Shown: positions 10,331 through 23,673, counted from the stretch's first letter. The stretch: DNA of 64,000 nt from Blastomussa wellsi (GCA_947652115.1 OX393564.1:4328354-4392353), one strand, 5' to 3'. A program made the numbers and translations. Notes: generated from the letters alone by a model not told the origin.

Positions 10331-10732
10331 TAAACCCGACATTTTGGATTCACAAATGACACTGGGTTGGGCGAAGATCTTACGACTCCCGTATGAAGTT
10401 TATAGATTTTAAAAAAAGTTCATTGAAAAAGATAATCTTGTTCAGTTAGACCAAAATCAAAAGATGACAAGCACATGGTGGTCCACACATGCATTTGATG
10501 TTGCCGCCATCTTGAACTACGCGGTCGGCAGCGCCTTGGAGTGGGGGCCTAGTGTTTGTTCGGAAACGCTCGCCATCGATCGAGCCGAAGGACATACAAC
10601 TTTCATCGTTTGACTGCTGTCTCTATGAAGATGGGTGCGAATCTCGAACTTTAAACGTTCGAAGTCAACGAAGCCAAGCTCGTAACACCCTTTCAAGGAC
10701 TCCCTGTTTCTGTGGTGATATTTCTTGTTAGG

Positions 10733-10855
10733 GGCGATGGACTAGCATCCCATCCAGGGAGGAGTAGAACTACTCTCTGTCGCTTCATGCTAAGGAAACC
10801 GGGATAAGCTCCGACCTGATGGGCCACTTGGCTCGTATGCAGACTTAACCTTACC
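10733..10855 (+). repeat. SINE 3' fragment
   Basis: Contains GGACTAGCATCCCATCCAGG, CGCTTCATGCTAAGGAAACC and CTGATGGGCCACTTGGCTCG, the 3' body of the SINE seen complete at 24,192; the tRNA-like head is absent. Confidence 0.75.
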
Positions 10856-11868
10856 TACCGTTTGGAGGAAGATTTCGTTTTGCGCAAAACACTTATCTTT
10901 GCTAAGTGCTTAAATTTCGGGAAGTCAAGTCAGTGAAGGTCTCACTGCGCGCCGTATCTTCAACTCTCTTCTCGGTGTTTGAAAATGTGATGAAACACTG
11001 TCTCTCGTGTTTGATATATTACGTAACAACCATGTTTCATTCCAGAGCTTCTGAGTAATAAGTGTGGGCTGAACATGCAATGAACATTATTCAAATACCA
11101 GAAAGATGAGCATTGGGTACTTCATATATCTAAATCTGTAATCCCTCGTTTATTTTAACGAAGTCAGCAACTTAAATACTTTTGACTCAGTTCCGATTAT
11201 CCGTTCTCAGCATCCAAGAAATTTTATAATGCATGTAATTTTTTTGGTTATGAATAGCTGCCCAGATCTGAAAATAACTCTACACTCAGTACGCCGGCCG
11301 CAACGTCGACGAAGGTGCTGTTTGATTGGTTGTTCTCATATGTGTGGTCGTGTTATTGTCTAACTATTTCCTATCAGTCGAGATACTGTTAGCAAGTTAT
11401 TGTTGTCGTATTAAATTGTCTGGTAGAAATGCTAACAGCTAACGGTTAGCAGATTAGTCTGTCAAACACGTGTAATGTCTTCAACCAGCCGCTACAAAAA
11501 CTACTATGCAGTTTTCTATACGATAATGCATGAATGAATTTCGCGGCCTTTTCAGCAAGCTTGTGTATTCAAAAAGTTACTTTTACGCCAATTGGAAATG
11601 TTAGTGTTTGAGTAGCTCGCCGGCAGACGCATAAGGAGTTTTGAAAAAGAATTCCAGTCATCTAAATCATAGACCACTCCTTCATTTTCTAATGCTCTTA
11701 TAATTTGATGATTTTAAGATGTCTCCAGTCATTTCCGTTTGAAAATTGTCTATAACAATTTGAGATCAAGATTTTGTTATCGATAATGGGTTCCAAGTTA
11801 AAGACTAGAATTTGCCACAAAAATTCTATCCATGGAATTTTGTGATCTTTGAGGAGGTCGAATGAAAG
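10856..11868. other. intergenic, nothing recognised
   Basis: No supported gene, RNA or repeat. Confidence 0.5.
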
Positions 11869-12195
11869 TGATCTCTTTATGGCATTTTAACGAGTCTCGC
11901 CTTTGGAATGAAAAAAATACGAGAGTCTAGATAAGAGACAACAATTGGGTAGTGTATTGAGTTAAATTTCTGTACGTACAGGGAAGTGCGAAGCTTCTTT
12001 CACACAAACTCGTGAGTTTCAAAAGTCTGTTTATATGACAGTGATCTCTTTTTGGCATTATAGGAAGACTCGCCTTTGGGATAAAAAATGAGAGTCTAGA
12101 TAAAAGACAACAGTCGAGTCGTGTGTTGAGTTAAAGTTTCTGTACAGAGAAGTACGAAGCTTCTTTCACACAAACTCGTGAGTTTCAACACTGTT
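11869..12195. repeat. tandem duplication of a roughly 165-bp non-coding unit
   Basis: Unit one (about 11,869-12,025) and unit two (about 12,041-12,195) share GTGATCTCTTT, ACTCGCCTTTGG, GAGAGTCTAGATAA, GTTGAGTTAAA, and the 20-base CACACAAACTCGTGAGTTTC. They differ by substitutions and small indels. Neither unit has an ORF. Confidence 0.8.
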
Positions 12196-14159
12196 AATAT
12201 TTCTCAAGACACGGTTACAATTGCCCAGGAACTCACGGCACCTTATCGCTTATTGCTATATACGAATTTAATATAAATATTGCATGTACACAAAATGGCA
12301 AACACTCAATTCAACTGTTTTAAAATAGCAATATTAACCTTTGTACGAATAGTCGAAAGGGTGTGAATTAAGTTTTAAAAATTCAAAGAAACTGCAAGAA
12401 ACTCATCTGAACACGTTTTCCAGGAAGATTTAACATAGCTACAACGGAGCCACGCTTCTTTCGTGCTCGCCAAACTTCCCGTAATTCGCGTGTGAACTAT
12501 AACACGATAGCGTCTCGAGGCAAGATCTACTGTTCCCATTAAACTAGTACGAAACAGTAAATTTTGAAAAAAGTCAGATTTGGTTGCGTAAAGCGAATTC
12601 CTGTAGTACTGGGGAAATATACAGCCAGTGAGAAGAAAGTCTCGTTCGGAAAGAAGAAAACACTTTTTATCCCCGGAGTTTGCCATATATAAATTGCGGC
12701 GAATTTGGAAAAATTTGTTATATAAGATGCAGGAAATGGAAGTGTTATGTTGATTTGAAGTTACATTCATTTAAAAACCACATTTGTTTGCAATTTACGA
12801 TTTATATTTTCGGAATCATTTGATCTGGGTTAATAACACCAGACCTATTTTCGGGATGTTCTCACCACATGGGAAGAGAACCTTTATACAGCTGAATTTA
12901 AACTACAAACCGCTGTCGTAAAATATATCTCAGTTAATTTTCTGGCGAGCCCGGTTAAATGGGCCCGGATCCGGAAATGCCAAAACTTCAAGGTGTACTA
13001 ACGAACAGAAACTTGTGTGAGCAAGGGGACAGTTGAGGTGACCCGGCGAAAACTCGGTGGAAAATTGTATAAGATTTTTAAACCTTTTCAACTTGTCACC
13101 GCTATGTAACAAACCGACGGAAACCCTACCCAGTGGATTATTTTCCCCTAGCCAGCGGAAATTTAGTTTCCCCAGTACCAAGTGAATATTTTTATTTTAC
13201 CCGGCTAATTTTTTTTTACTTCCCCAGTGACTGTGCGGTGTGACCCAGCGTATTTAGTTTGCAAAAAATATAGTAACAAATAAGCAAAATTAAACAGTAA
13301 TTAAAATACTGTTTTACTGTCCTAGGCCTTGTTTAAACAGCTCAAAACACAGATAGTTTCAAAGGTGTCAAACAACCTAATTTATCTTCCCTCTAAACGC
13401 TGGAAATCACGTTTCTGAGGACCTAAATTTCAAAACTCCCGGGGAACATGACTTCGGACTCCCCTTTTCAAAATCTAGTTACAATACTCTTCCTTCCTCT
13501 CTCGGCTCTATCAATTGTTTCAGTCCAGGCACTATAAAGCATAGGTAAATCGATAGAAAATCCCCATCTTCAACAACTTCACGCCAAATAGAACTCGACC
13601 GTATCAATGATATTTATTGTTTGTTTCATCGTATAAACAAAGTAGTCAATTTAAAAATACCAAGTGGAAAATGAGCTGATCCAGTTGGAAATTAGCCAAC
13701 TCGGTGACTTTTTTTCCCGAAAGATTCCATTGGGTCTGTTACAAAGGGGTGTTACTTGTTGGGCTAAAAGTATTTCAAGATTCCTCGTGGAATCAGCCAT
13801 CATCCAAGTCATAGAGGAACAGGTTTGATGAAGAGGAAATCGAAAACTGCAAATCATTTCCTTTTATTTAGCTGAACTTGTAAGTCCTTGTTTCCTTAAA
13901 TGGCTTGGCTCAACGTTGTGGTTTCTCATACCGTTATCAGAAGAAGAAAATTATGTACATTTATGAAGACAGAGACAACGGCGAGACAAACATGAAAGGA
14001 ATTCGCTCTGGTATGAAATTTCATTTTGTGAGCATTCGATCATGGAGCAAAGCATACAAACTTTGGACCTAAACGTACAGAGGGATTCTGGCATGATTCA
14101 GAGACAAAAACATGTTAATTCGGAAAGGAGAGAGACATTACCTTGCCTCTTTGAATAGT
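12196..14159. other. intergenic, nothing recognised
   Basis: Short ORFs (for example 12,375-12,770 and 12,930-13,181, minus) start at non-ATG codons or lack domain signal, splice support and a partner exon. I see no gene. Confidence 0.5.
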
Positions 14160-14270
14160 ATAATTTGGTTTTATCAACTGGGTTGATAATGTGAATTGGC
14201 CACCGTAAAGAGATTCAAGAGCTGACGTTTCGAGCGTTAGCCCTTCGTCGGAGCGAATCCAAAGGTTGAA
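14160..14270. repeat. probable dispersed repeat fragment
   Basis: A segment from TTTTATCAACTGGGTTGATA through GACGTTTCGAGCGTTAGCCC resembles a sequence I have seen repeatedly in anthozoan DNA. The family is not certain; only one copy is in this window. Confidence 0.4.
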
Positions 14271-14394
14271 CGCAAATATCATAAGGGGATTAAGGGCGCA
14301 TGTTCTGCTTTAGAGCCTATAAGTCTTAGCCGTGTTTTTTTTTTTAACGCTACCACAGGCAGTTTTCGGGTCGAAACAATACAGAACACAGAAG

Positions 14395-14448
14395 CAATAG
14401 CTCGAAAACAAAGAAAAAAGTCACAGGTTCTTACACCGAGGTAAACCC
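14395..14448 (+). repeat. half copy of the 10,190 foldback element
   Basis: CAATAGCTCGAAAACAAAGA and TCACAGGTTCTTACACCGAG match the right part of the element at 10,190-10,330. The left arm is missing. Confidence 0.65.
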
Positions 14449-17400
14449 CAGTTTTCAGTTGACGAACGTTTTCGCAACCACGCCAAATTCGGGGCTTCTT
14501 TATGTGAACATGCATAGAATCAGTAGAAACAGTTTTTGATCCAGCCACTTCTAAATTAATATGATGCTAGTGACGCACGCGGCGTGATGAAATAACAAGA
14601 TGTTGGGAGGCTTCAGCGTAATCACACAAATTCCTCTAAATTATACCGTCCTTGTTGTTGTCGTGGTTCAATTATGTATGTGTTTGTTTCTCTACTTTGT
14701 AATAAGCAAACAGATTATCTTCACCATGCAGGAGTAGCTCTGTATTACTTTTACGAAAATGGACGTGGTGTAACTCTTTAAAATCTTTACGGCATCGAGT
14801 TGTGCTTTCGAAATAAATTTTCTAGCGCGTCCTAAATGGTAAAATGATGGATAAGACAAACAAGATCAATCATATCGGTTTCACAATAATCCAGTCTGCG
14901 TTTCTCATAAAGGGCGTATAAAAAATTACTTGAGCGCAGCTTAATTATACTTAAAAAATTATCCCTCTTCATAATCTCATGCCTCCAACGATGCCGATAA
15001 CTTTTGTTATTGCGTGCGGTTGGCCACAAATTGGCAAACAAATGTTTGGCAAAATGATAAGCCGATTTGTGCCCGTGTTTCGTCGCTGAGAAGGGAACTG
15101 GCACAGAATGCATTCATTTTCTTTGCTAGGCAAAGTAGTAGTGTAGTAACAGAATATAACATGTTTGAAATATGTTATGGTAATTTAAATAATCTCAGTC
15201 TCGAGGTAAAAGCTTAATCTTATAATGGCAGGCTATTACTGATTGCTAAGAACTTTAAGTACCTCGTTAGAACTCATTATCACCCCGTTGGCCAAACTCT
15301 ATAGGCTTCCCTCAGCAAACTATATCTTCACGTTTTAGTGCATTACAGCAGGAAGGGAGTAATTGGTAACCAGGACTATTTTTTTTCAAGACGAAGTGCC
15401 TAAACAAACAATATAATTCAAGTCAAATATCTGGGAGCGCAGCTCTTCGAGGAAGTGATTTCATTGCCTTAGACTATTCATCGATGACCCTTTACTGTTT
15501 ATTTTATTTGTTTGTTGTAAACCAATTAAAAAATCTCGCTTGGTAGCAACCAAAAATTGGGTGCAAACAAGGAGACTGAACGGCCCTTGCAAACAGGGAG
15601 AATGAACCGCCCTTGCAAACAAGAGCAACCGCCCTTGCATGCGTAATGCAGTAAACCGGATATGACGTCACTGTCATAACCATGCAGCAGAAGAGCTACT
15701 TTTCATTTCGTCAAAGACGTTCGATAAACTTAATATCACAGTTTCACGGCTTCCCAGGAAACTTGGATTTCATCGCTTGAACCCAAAATTGCTTGGACGT
15801 GCTTGCCCATATATTCAGCCGTGTTCAATTAAAAACCCCGTGAGCAGGTTGGCATGTTTCACCTTTGTTGTTTCCAAAACGTATGCTTCTTGTTTTTTCT
15901 CTTCTTTTTACGAAACGTGACGAGTATATCCAGTTTCATTCCTTTTCCCTGTTGGACATCTCTTTAATGTAATTTCTCTTTATGTAATTTAATTGAAAAG
16001 CGGGACTATCAAAGGCGCTTGGTTGTCGGTGCTAATTTGTCAGTCAAAAAGATTCCCTGCAAGGGGTATGCAACCTTCCGTAGTAGCTACAAACGATATT
16101 CGTTAGTCCTGGCTGTTTGATGGTCGTCTTCATTTCGTATTAACATCACCAGATGGGGTTAAAAACGGCATCGTAAACGCCTCGCTTTTAACAATCAGTT
16201 TAAATGTTATGAAGACTCTAAGTGCTTTTAAACATGGCATGATCAAAGTTAACTAAGCTGTTAAAGACCCAAAACGTGTTGCGGTTTGCTCCTGGTTGAC
16301 ACAAAGCCACAATAAAACATGCTAAAATGACAGCTTGATTCATATTTTAACATCGTAGGGCAAGGAAATATTTAGTCATTTTCACATTTGCTGTGATCGC
16401 GCAACGATGGGGCGATGTAGCAGCTTTCCCGATGCCTTGATATGACCATCATATCTTCCGAAGTCAGGGCTTTCGGTAGTTGAAATTTGTGCACAAAAAT
16501 ACTGAAAAATCTCTACTTATCTTTATCAAATATCTTTATGTGTAGTAAAGTAAACTTTTAACCAATTTATTTCTGAACAATTTTAACGAAGACCTCCAAA
16601 GTACTAACATATACACCCGCACGATGAAATGAATTTCGATAGATCATGTTTACATGTTGAAAGTAAAGCAGATCCGGCCATCCAAGGACGATAAATAGCT
16701 TTGATATGTTGCTTTCCGATAGTCTTCTGATATCTTCTTAGGAACGTCAACAAGAACTGAAATGAAGGTTGCAGAAAGAATGTTACAATGTCTGGCAGAA
16801 ACTAGTTGTAACAAGTTTGAAGTGGTCTGCATTATTCAAAGCCACTTTCATTTCCTGTTTCAGAAAAAAAAGTACCTGATCAAGGTTTTTTTCTGCTTAT
16901 TTTTAATTGAGTTTGAGATAAACGGAAAGTCAGAAAAACAACTTACTGGCGGATCTTTTTGCAAAAGGATTTGTTTCGCAAAAATATAGGTTATTTTTTC
17001 TCGCTGTTTAGTCTTTGCATCAAACGGTCGATCGATGACAAAAGATTATATTTGGACCTCCTGTTGCTTCGAAATTCTTCGCCAAGCTTTGGAGTTTTTA
17101 TTTTTTCTAGCCTTTATCAAAATACTGCAAGGATCTGGCTAAATACTGTGGCGTTTCAGATTAAAATACCAAATTCCTTCCGTGGGTTGGAATTCTCGTC
17201 AACTAAAAATAGACAGATATTTTTTTGTCTGACCGCATTCTTGAGTTTCCACCGAAGGCAGTGTATGTTGAAAAACCAACCTTCGAGTTTGAGGAAAAAG
17301 AAATTCCGCGAGTGACAACTTTAGTTCTCGAATTTGTTTGTCTTGATCATTGCTGTGAAATTAGTAAATAGCGATCGAGGTCAAGTGTTGGCATAGTGAA

Positions 17401-17900
17401 ATTAAACGGATTATTTTTGTTAGATTATGGAATTTCACTACGATGAATTGCACACAAGACACATGACGTAATGCTCGCGTGATTATTGTTAATTATAACA
17501 CGTCGGGGCATTTAATTAAACCGAAATGTTCGCTTTTCAGCGCCGTGTGGTCAAAAAACGCGCGCTCCAGAAATGGAGCAGAATCCTGCTGCTTGTTAGC
17601 TATAAATAGACCTTCTTCGAGGCACATAACTTTGCACGTTTCAGCTGTAACATATCGACAGACATTTTGCAGTTTGATAGCATCATCTTCACGCGAAAAC
17701 GTTCTCAATCGTTTCGTCAGCGAAAAGTAGGTTGTATGATGTTTTGATTTCATAGCTTGGCATCCCACTGGGTTGAAAGTGGCTGAGAGCATGCGAGAAA
17801 CAGGCTAGACAAATATTGCGATGAGTGGATGTTTGTAACCTGAAACGAGACCCTTTGCCTCATGCAAGTGCGATAAGGAGAGGATCACATCACCAAACCA
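14449..17900. other. intergenic, nothing recognised
   Basis: AT-rich DNA with scattered short ORFs, none with domain or splice support. A small degenerate tandem of GGCCCTTGCAAACA-like units is at about 15,576-15,640. Confidence 0.45.
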
Positions 17901-17905
17901 GAGGG

Positions 17906-17911
17906 TATAAA
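17906..17911 (+). promoter_or_regulatory. candidate TATA box of the WAP-VWC gene
   Basis: TATAAA in the context GGGTATAAATTGCGC lies about 210 bp upstream of the start codon at 18,120, leaving room for a 5' UTR of about 180 bases. No transcription evidence is available. Confidence 0.45.
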
Positions 17912-18119
17912 TTGCGCTGGCCTCCTGCTCGAAGGTCATATTTTCCGCAAGCTTTGCGTCAGATCAGATAATTGTAATCGCACGGGCCAAAAACGCAGAC
18001 TAGCAGTTTTCAACTGGGAGATAATATCAGTATTTGACCGGTTTTTGATTACTGCGGGGCTGACTTTACTCTCTTCTCGACGTCTCACAGGTCGCGACTT
18101 CTCTCAGAAACAAGAGAAA

Positions 18120-21100
18120 ATGCAGCAAGGACGACAAATCGTTGTGGTCTTTTTACTATCGTTTGTATGTGCCCTGCTGTGTGTTAGCGAGACAAGAAGT
18201 ATTGCGTCGTTGAAGGTGAGTTACACAACGGCTTAAATGCTTCCTCATATTTTATAGATTTATCAATTGAAGGCAATTCAACTGGATACGTCAACTAAAG
18301 ATCACAGAACGACTACAATATTTCTGACTCGAAAGTCTAGGAAGTCACCGTTTTGCACCTCATCCGTAACACCGTTTTTTAGCAGACAGACCAGAAGATA
18401 GCCAAATTCAACTCCAGAATAGCCCATGTAGTTATCGTTTACATCGTCACGTCAATTGTTTTTTGACGAGTTTCTTCGAAAAAGCGAGCAAGAAGTCTTA
18501 GTTTAAACCATCTATGCGCAAGTCGAATGGATATAGCGTCAAAATTGATCTACAAACATACCGGAGATTCGAAAGGAAAAGACAGTCTTCAATCGTTGTT
18601 TAATCAAAGATCACTAAAATTCCAAAAATAATTCCAGTTCTTGTCGCGAACAACTACGCAGACCCACAGTAACAGAATTAGTATGGATAATCAAGGATTA
18701 CTCGATTAGGTGGTATAAACTGACGCGCTGTTTTCAATTTATCTGTTACTAATAGGACGTCGCGCGTTATTTTCGGACATATTTTCATAGTGGGAGATTG
18801 AATTGAAGCTGACCCTATGTTTCACCGGAAAGCTCTGTTGCGGATGCATCGTCTCTAGTCAAGTATCAGAAATTATGAAGTTATTTAGTTTAGTTCCAAG
18901 TTTTGTTTTAGTCGGGACGTTGCCACAAAAAGTATGTTCTTTCGGTGGGAAAACCGGCATAAGTGGGCAAGTGGCAATTCCTCTGCAATCCAAACAGGCA
19001 AGATTCCTCACAAACTGCAGCGCATTCTTTCAAAATTCGGCTACGTTTACGCAACTTTCTTACAAATGTTTTAATCAACTTGTTTATTTTAGTGTCTTGT
19101 TTACTGTCCGACTGGACCACTAGTTCGCCGGCGGACACATGCCGGTGCTAAATGGTGAATCTCTTTTTGCGGTTTCTTTCTACAAGCATTATACAACAAT
19201 AATGAAATTCGACTCTGTGTCATTTGCCAGGGGTAAAGAATTGGATCTCTCGCTGATCTCTGTTACTCGCAATTTGCCACACGTGTTGAAAAGATGTAGC
19301 GCTTACGACAAAAATATCATTGTGCCTCTAAGGAACGTTAAGTACTTGTAAATTTACAATAATCAACTAATTCGAAATTCAAAACTAGCAGCAAGAAAGT
19401 GGAGGCTGCATGCGCTGAAAATCTGCATGAGCAGAAATCGCGGCAATTTAGAAACGGCCTAGTCAACACTTAAATTAGCTAGTGAAATAGCTGTTAGAGA
19501 ATTCAAGATTTTATCTATTTTTCGCGTGTGACCCGGCCGGCCGGGCGGAAATAAGGAAATGAGATTATAATATACTCCCACACAATCACTCGGAGCGAAA
19601 TCATCGCCATTATTTTCCAAAAGCTGGTGTTTTCCTCGTAGAAAATCCATATACGGTTATCCGAATAGTAATTGGTTTACACTGATTATTTCCCTAGACG
19701 ATTTTTTATGCCAGTACGCATTTTTTTGCCACGAAATCCAGGGTAATCTTCGCACAGTTCGTCCAGCAAAACATCTGGTTTTGTAAACAGACGGGTTTTC
19801 CAGATTTTTCCAAATTGCAAAAAAATTAGGTACTTACAGTTAACATTAAAAAGGAAAGTATGTATAACAAGGCCCATTGTAAATACTTTTTCTTCTTTAT
19901 TTTTTAGAAAATATATGCCATATCTCTTTTCATATTTGTATATTTTATAATACATGGAATGCTTTGCTGAAGATGTCAATTTGTACCATCTGCGAATCAC
20001 AGATAACAATCATTACGAGATTACTCCTCGGAATCTAATATTTAAGCTCATCAAATTAATTAATGAAAAGCTCTGTTATTGACATTTTCCTTGCTAAACG
20101 TTGCAGCTGTCCGTGTTATTTTAATTCCCCGTGCTGATTGCTACGTGACGATATCCTCAAGTTGATGTTTTTCTACATCTTTGTAGTTTTGTGTTCGTCA
20201 ATACCAAGCCTGTACAAAGGAGTGCTAGCTAGATGTTGGGTGTATGTCTTCCAGAAAGTACGCGCATTGAAGGGGCAAACTTTGTTTCGAATACCAAAGC
20301 TTCTAGATTGCCAAACCACTTTCGAATAGGCTTGATTTTCAATGCTTTTGCTCGAAAGCGGAAAAGAGTATTTCAACTACGACCGTGAATATTCAGATAC
20401 GTTGCATAACATGGGAGTCCTTTAAAAGATGTTTCAACTCGTTGAAAAGTGCGACTTGCATGTTTTCTTATAATATAGACAAGCAGGTCAGTTTGAGACG
20501 TGTCGTTATGGTTAATATGAGCTCTGGATAAATAGAGCCGAGAGAGAATGTAAACAAACCAAGCCGGATAAACGAAATATCAGACAAGTTGGCTAGCAGC
20601 CATTCATTCATAGCGCTATTTTGATTCTGTACAATAAGTGAAGTGGACATGGCTTTAAAGTACCAATATTGACCATAATCTTTAATCCGTGGTATTTCAA
20701 GAAGCAAGGTTCAAACACAACCTAATATGGCTAAATCGTGCGTCCACGTTCCGTCAATTGAGGCCAGCAACTACCTCTTTCCCTCGAGTCTTACTGTGGG
20801 TTGTCCTCCATAGCTTAATAGCCAAGTGTAATAGTAATGAACACAAATAGAAAATTCTCGAAAATGATTGACAGTTACGGCAGTTTGCACGCATTCACTT
20901 CCTCATTTTAAAATGTCCTTGTTACAGTGCACGTGCAAAGTACACGTGATCAATACTGTTGTTTTGTGCATAGTACACGTGATCATTACTGTTGTACCGT
21001 TGAGAGAGAAAATAGTCGTGGGGCAAACGAGGACACATAAATTGTTGCGGACACAAATGTTTCCCTGTTCGCCCGCGCGTGCAACACTGTTGTGGACACA

Positions 21101-23673
21101 AATTTTGTGTCCGAGACGCAAAAATGTTTCTGATTTTATTCAGAGATATTTTGTGTCCGCAACAAATTGTTTCCGCACGCAACAAATTGTCATGAGCAAC
21201 ATTGTGTCCGCAACAATGTGTCCTCAATCCGTATGCCACCTTTATTGTATGAAATAAACTCTAATAGAAGAGAGGCATTAACCAATTACAATGAGCGCAG
21301 TATCTCGGTTATTGTAGAAAACGTGAAATAGTAAAACGAAGGAGTTACACCGGCAATTACATAATTCTGTGTTTGGGTTGCCAGTCAAACGTCCAACGAG
21401 GAGAGGAGAGTTTTCGACCGAGTTTTTTGGAGTTTCTTGCCCATAGAGAAAGGAACAACGGTTATAAACTGACAGTTTATTAACATGCATAACTTAACAT
21501 GTTCTTTTGTATCCTCTTAGCCTCACAAAATCAAGAAGAGATCACTGTACGAGGAAACATGTCCGCCGCCATACATCATCGAAGTAGCAGAGCAGTGCAA
21601 CGATTCTTGTCTCGACGATGATTATTGCATTGGAAACCAAATGTGTTGTTTTGACGGCTGCTCGTATGTCTGCATGGACCCTGTACCCTCTGAAGCAGGT
21701 AATTACATACCTATTGTAGCGTCAAATACTTCGCTCTCTTTGTCAAGGGAGGGACTCCCACGCAAGACAGATTGCAATTGGCCGGAATGTGTAGGATGCT
21801 ACTGAGGGAAATCATCTATTTAGATATTTTATGTATAGTACTCACAACGAAATATGTTTCTTTTATTTTCACGCTTCTGTATTTTAGCTTGTCACGCTGC
21901 TATTGTACGAAAAACGTCATGAATAGTACACTATCAGTGTGTAGTGAACCGATTACAAGTCCAGAAATAATTATTGTATTGTATTGCGGACCTATTTTTC
22001 TTGCCCTGCAATTCTGTCAATGCTGTATCATATCTTTTGCTTGGTAAAAAAAACGATGGGTAAGGCATATATCCTTTGCTAATCTATATGGTTCTTTTTT
22101 CTCTCAACAATAGTGATTGACTGGATTGACCAAGACAAAGCGATCTCAGGTGAGCGAGTGTGTGATATTAAATTTACCTACCAAGCTAGTTTCGGCGGTC
22201 ACTCTGTTCTGTTTGCTAATTTAATGTCAAGAGTGCCTCAGTTTGCCCAGATAAAACATTTGTACCTTAAGTTTTAAATAGTTAAATATCAAACGGTGTC
22301 AATCAAAAGTACTGCTTCATATTTTTCACACAAGGGTTTAATCAACAGGCTTAAATTAAAAGTTAGGACCACCTTGTACAAATTCAAAATTTAACATACA
22401 GTAATGATGCGAACCTTTTTAACAATGTTAACTTGAGAAATCTATCCATGTTTTACAGAAATTAAGGGTGAAGAGCTAGAGGTTGTCACTCCCATCATAG
22501 AAGAATTGGGTAAGTTCAACGATTGATCACAAAATCAATCTGATTTATTCTACTCACATTTTTTGCTGGATAATAAATTGTGTTTTACTCTCGTGTAATA
22601 TTTCAAGGAGTGTGCTCCATAAGGTCCTATTTATTTCCTTTTGTCTGGCGCTTCTCGCTCCACGAAATTTATAGATAACTTGATAGCAATCATGTTTGCC
22701 ATAAGAGTAAAGTCTCACCGAAAACACGTGGATAAAGCCAACTGTCCAAATAACCCTGGGCGTCAGGAGCTCTTTGCTATGTTCTACTTTTTCTTTACGT
22801 CCTTCAAGGCATTCCAGGCTTGTGAAACAACGCCTGTTCTTATTGTGTTTTTGCAGGGTGTTATTATCATGGTATGACGTTGAACGACGGAGAGAGGATC
22901 TCTCTTGACTGCAAAATATGGTGAGGCACCAAGGAAATTTGATTGTTAATCTGCATAAAGAACAACATCACTTTGGGCCACGATTTGACCGCTTTATTAT
23001 TTGATTATTTACAGCTCTTGCTTCAATGGTAATCTAATGTGTGATGTTTCAAACTGCAACAAAGGTAAGTAGCATAAATCCTTAGTGCCCTTCCCCCCCC
23101 CCCCCCAAGAAAAAAAGGCATTATACCCGAGTAACTGTTGGATATTGTTAATAAAAGAAATTTGAAGCCACTAGAAAGAGAATTTAAGTTTTGAGATATG
23201 ATTAAGAGTGGAAAATGTTGGAAGAAAGGGAACAAGAGCGTTTAGCTTTCCCGAAGTGATTCGTCATTCGTCATTATTTATGCTGTTTTCCTCTCTTTGA
23301 TGCAGAGTACCAAGCTCGCCTCGCTTTAGAGCGGAGCGGCTCGGGGTCTGGGGACGAGGAAGATGATGACGATGATGAAGTGAGAGGCGAAGGATCTGGG
23401 GATAATTGGTATCCAGTAGACGGAGTAAAAGGCAAGGAGGATTTTATTCCTTTTGAGGAATTCGAAAACAAAGAATTAATCGAAAATAGTGGCGTAGAGG
23501 CGAAAGAGGAATTTATCCCATTTGACAAAGATATTAGCAATAGCGAACACAGCGGCGACAAAGACGAACACAATGACATCGACAGAGGAGAATATTTCAT
23601 TCCCTTTGATGAAGAAACGAACAGCGAACAGAGTGGCGATAATGCCGCATCCTTTGCTTGGGGAAGGCTTTAG
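18120..23673 (+). CDS. secreted WAP-domain, VWC-like, acidic-tail protein (7 exons, 280 aa)
   Basis: Exons: 18120-18215, 21521-21698, 22114-22149, 22459-22509, 22857-22920, 23015-23064, 23306-23673. All introns are GT-AG and the phases join to 843 coding bases with no internal stop. Exon 1 encodes a signal peptide (hydrophobic VVVFLLSFVCALLCV). Exon 2 holds a WAP four-disulfide core with eight cysteines spaced x11, x3, x5, x5, 0, x3, x3. Exons 5-6 hold six cysteines spaced x16, x2, x1, x6, x4 after CYYHG, like the first half of a VWC domain. The last exon is very acidic (DEEDDDDDE) and carries three repeats built on FIPF(E/D). WAP domains often inhibit proteases; VWC domains bind growth factors or matrix proteins. 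An extracellular or matrix role, possibly in the skeleton, is inference. I do not recognise a named orthologue. Confidence 0.87.
18216..21520 (+). other. intron 1 of the WAP-VWC gene
   Basis: A 3.3-kb intron bounded by GTGAGT and CTCTTAG. It holds the inverted-repeat element at 21,029-21,225. Several short ORFs inside have no support as exons. Confidence 0.7.
21029..21225. repeat. foldback element in intron 1 of the WAP-VWC gene
   Basis: GAGGACACATAAATTGTTGC at the left is inverted at the right as CAACAATGTGTCCTC. Additional inner copies of TTGTGTCCGCAACAA and its complement make a multi-stem structure. About 197 bp, non-coding. Confidence 0.7.

Noticed and set aside
12375..12770. 131-aa minus-strand ORF
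   Set aside because: No recognisable domain, no splice context, composition typical of chance ORFs.
16959..17315. 118-aa plus-strand ORF
   Set aside because: No domain or partner exon; start is not ATG-supported in context and the composition follows AT-rich DNA.
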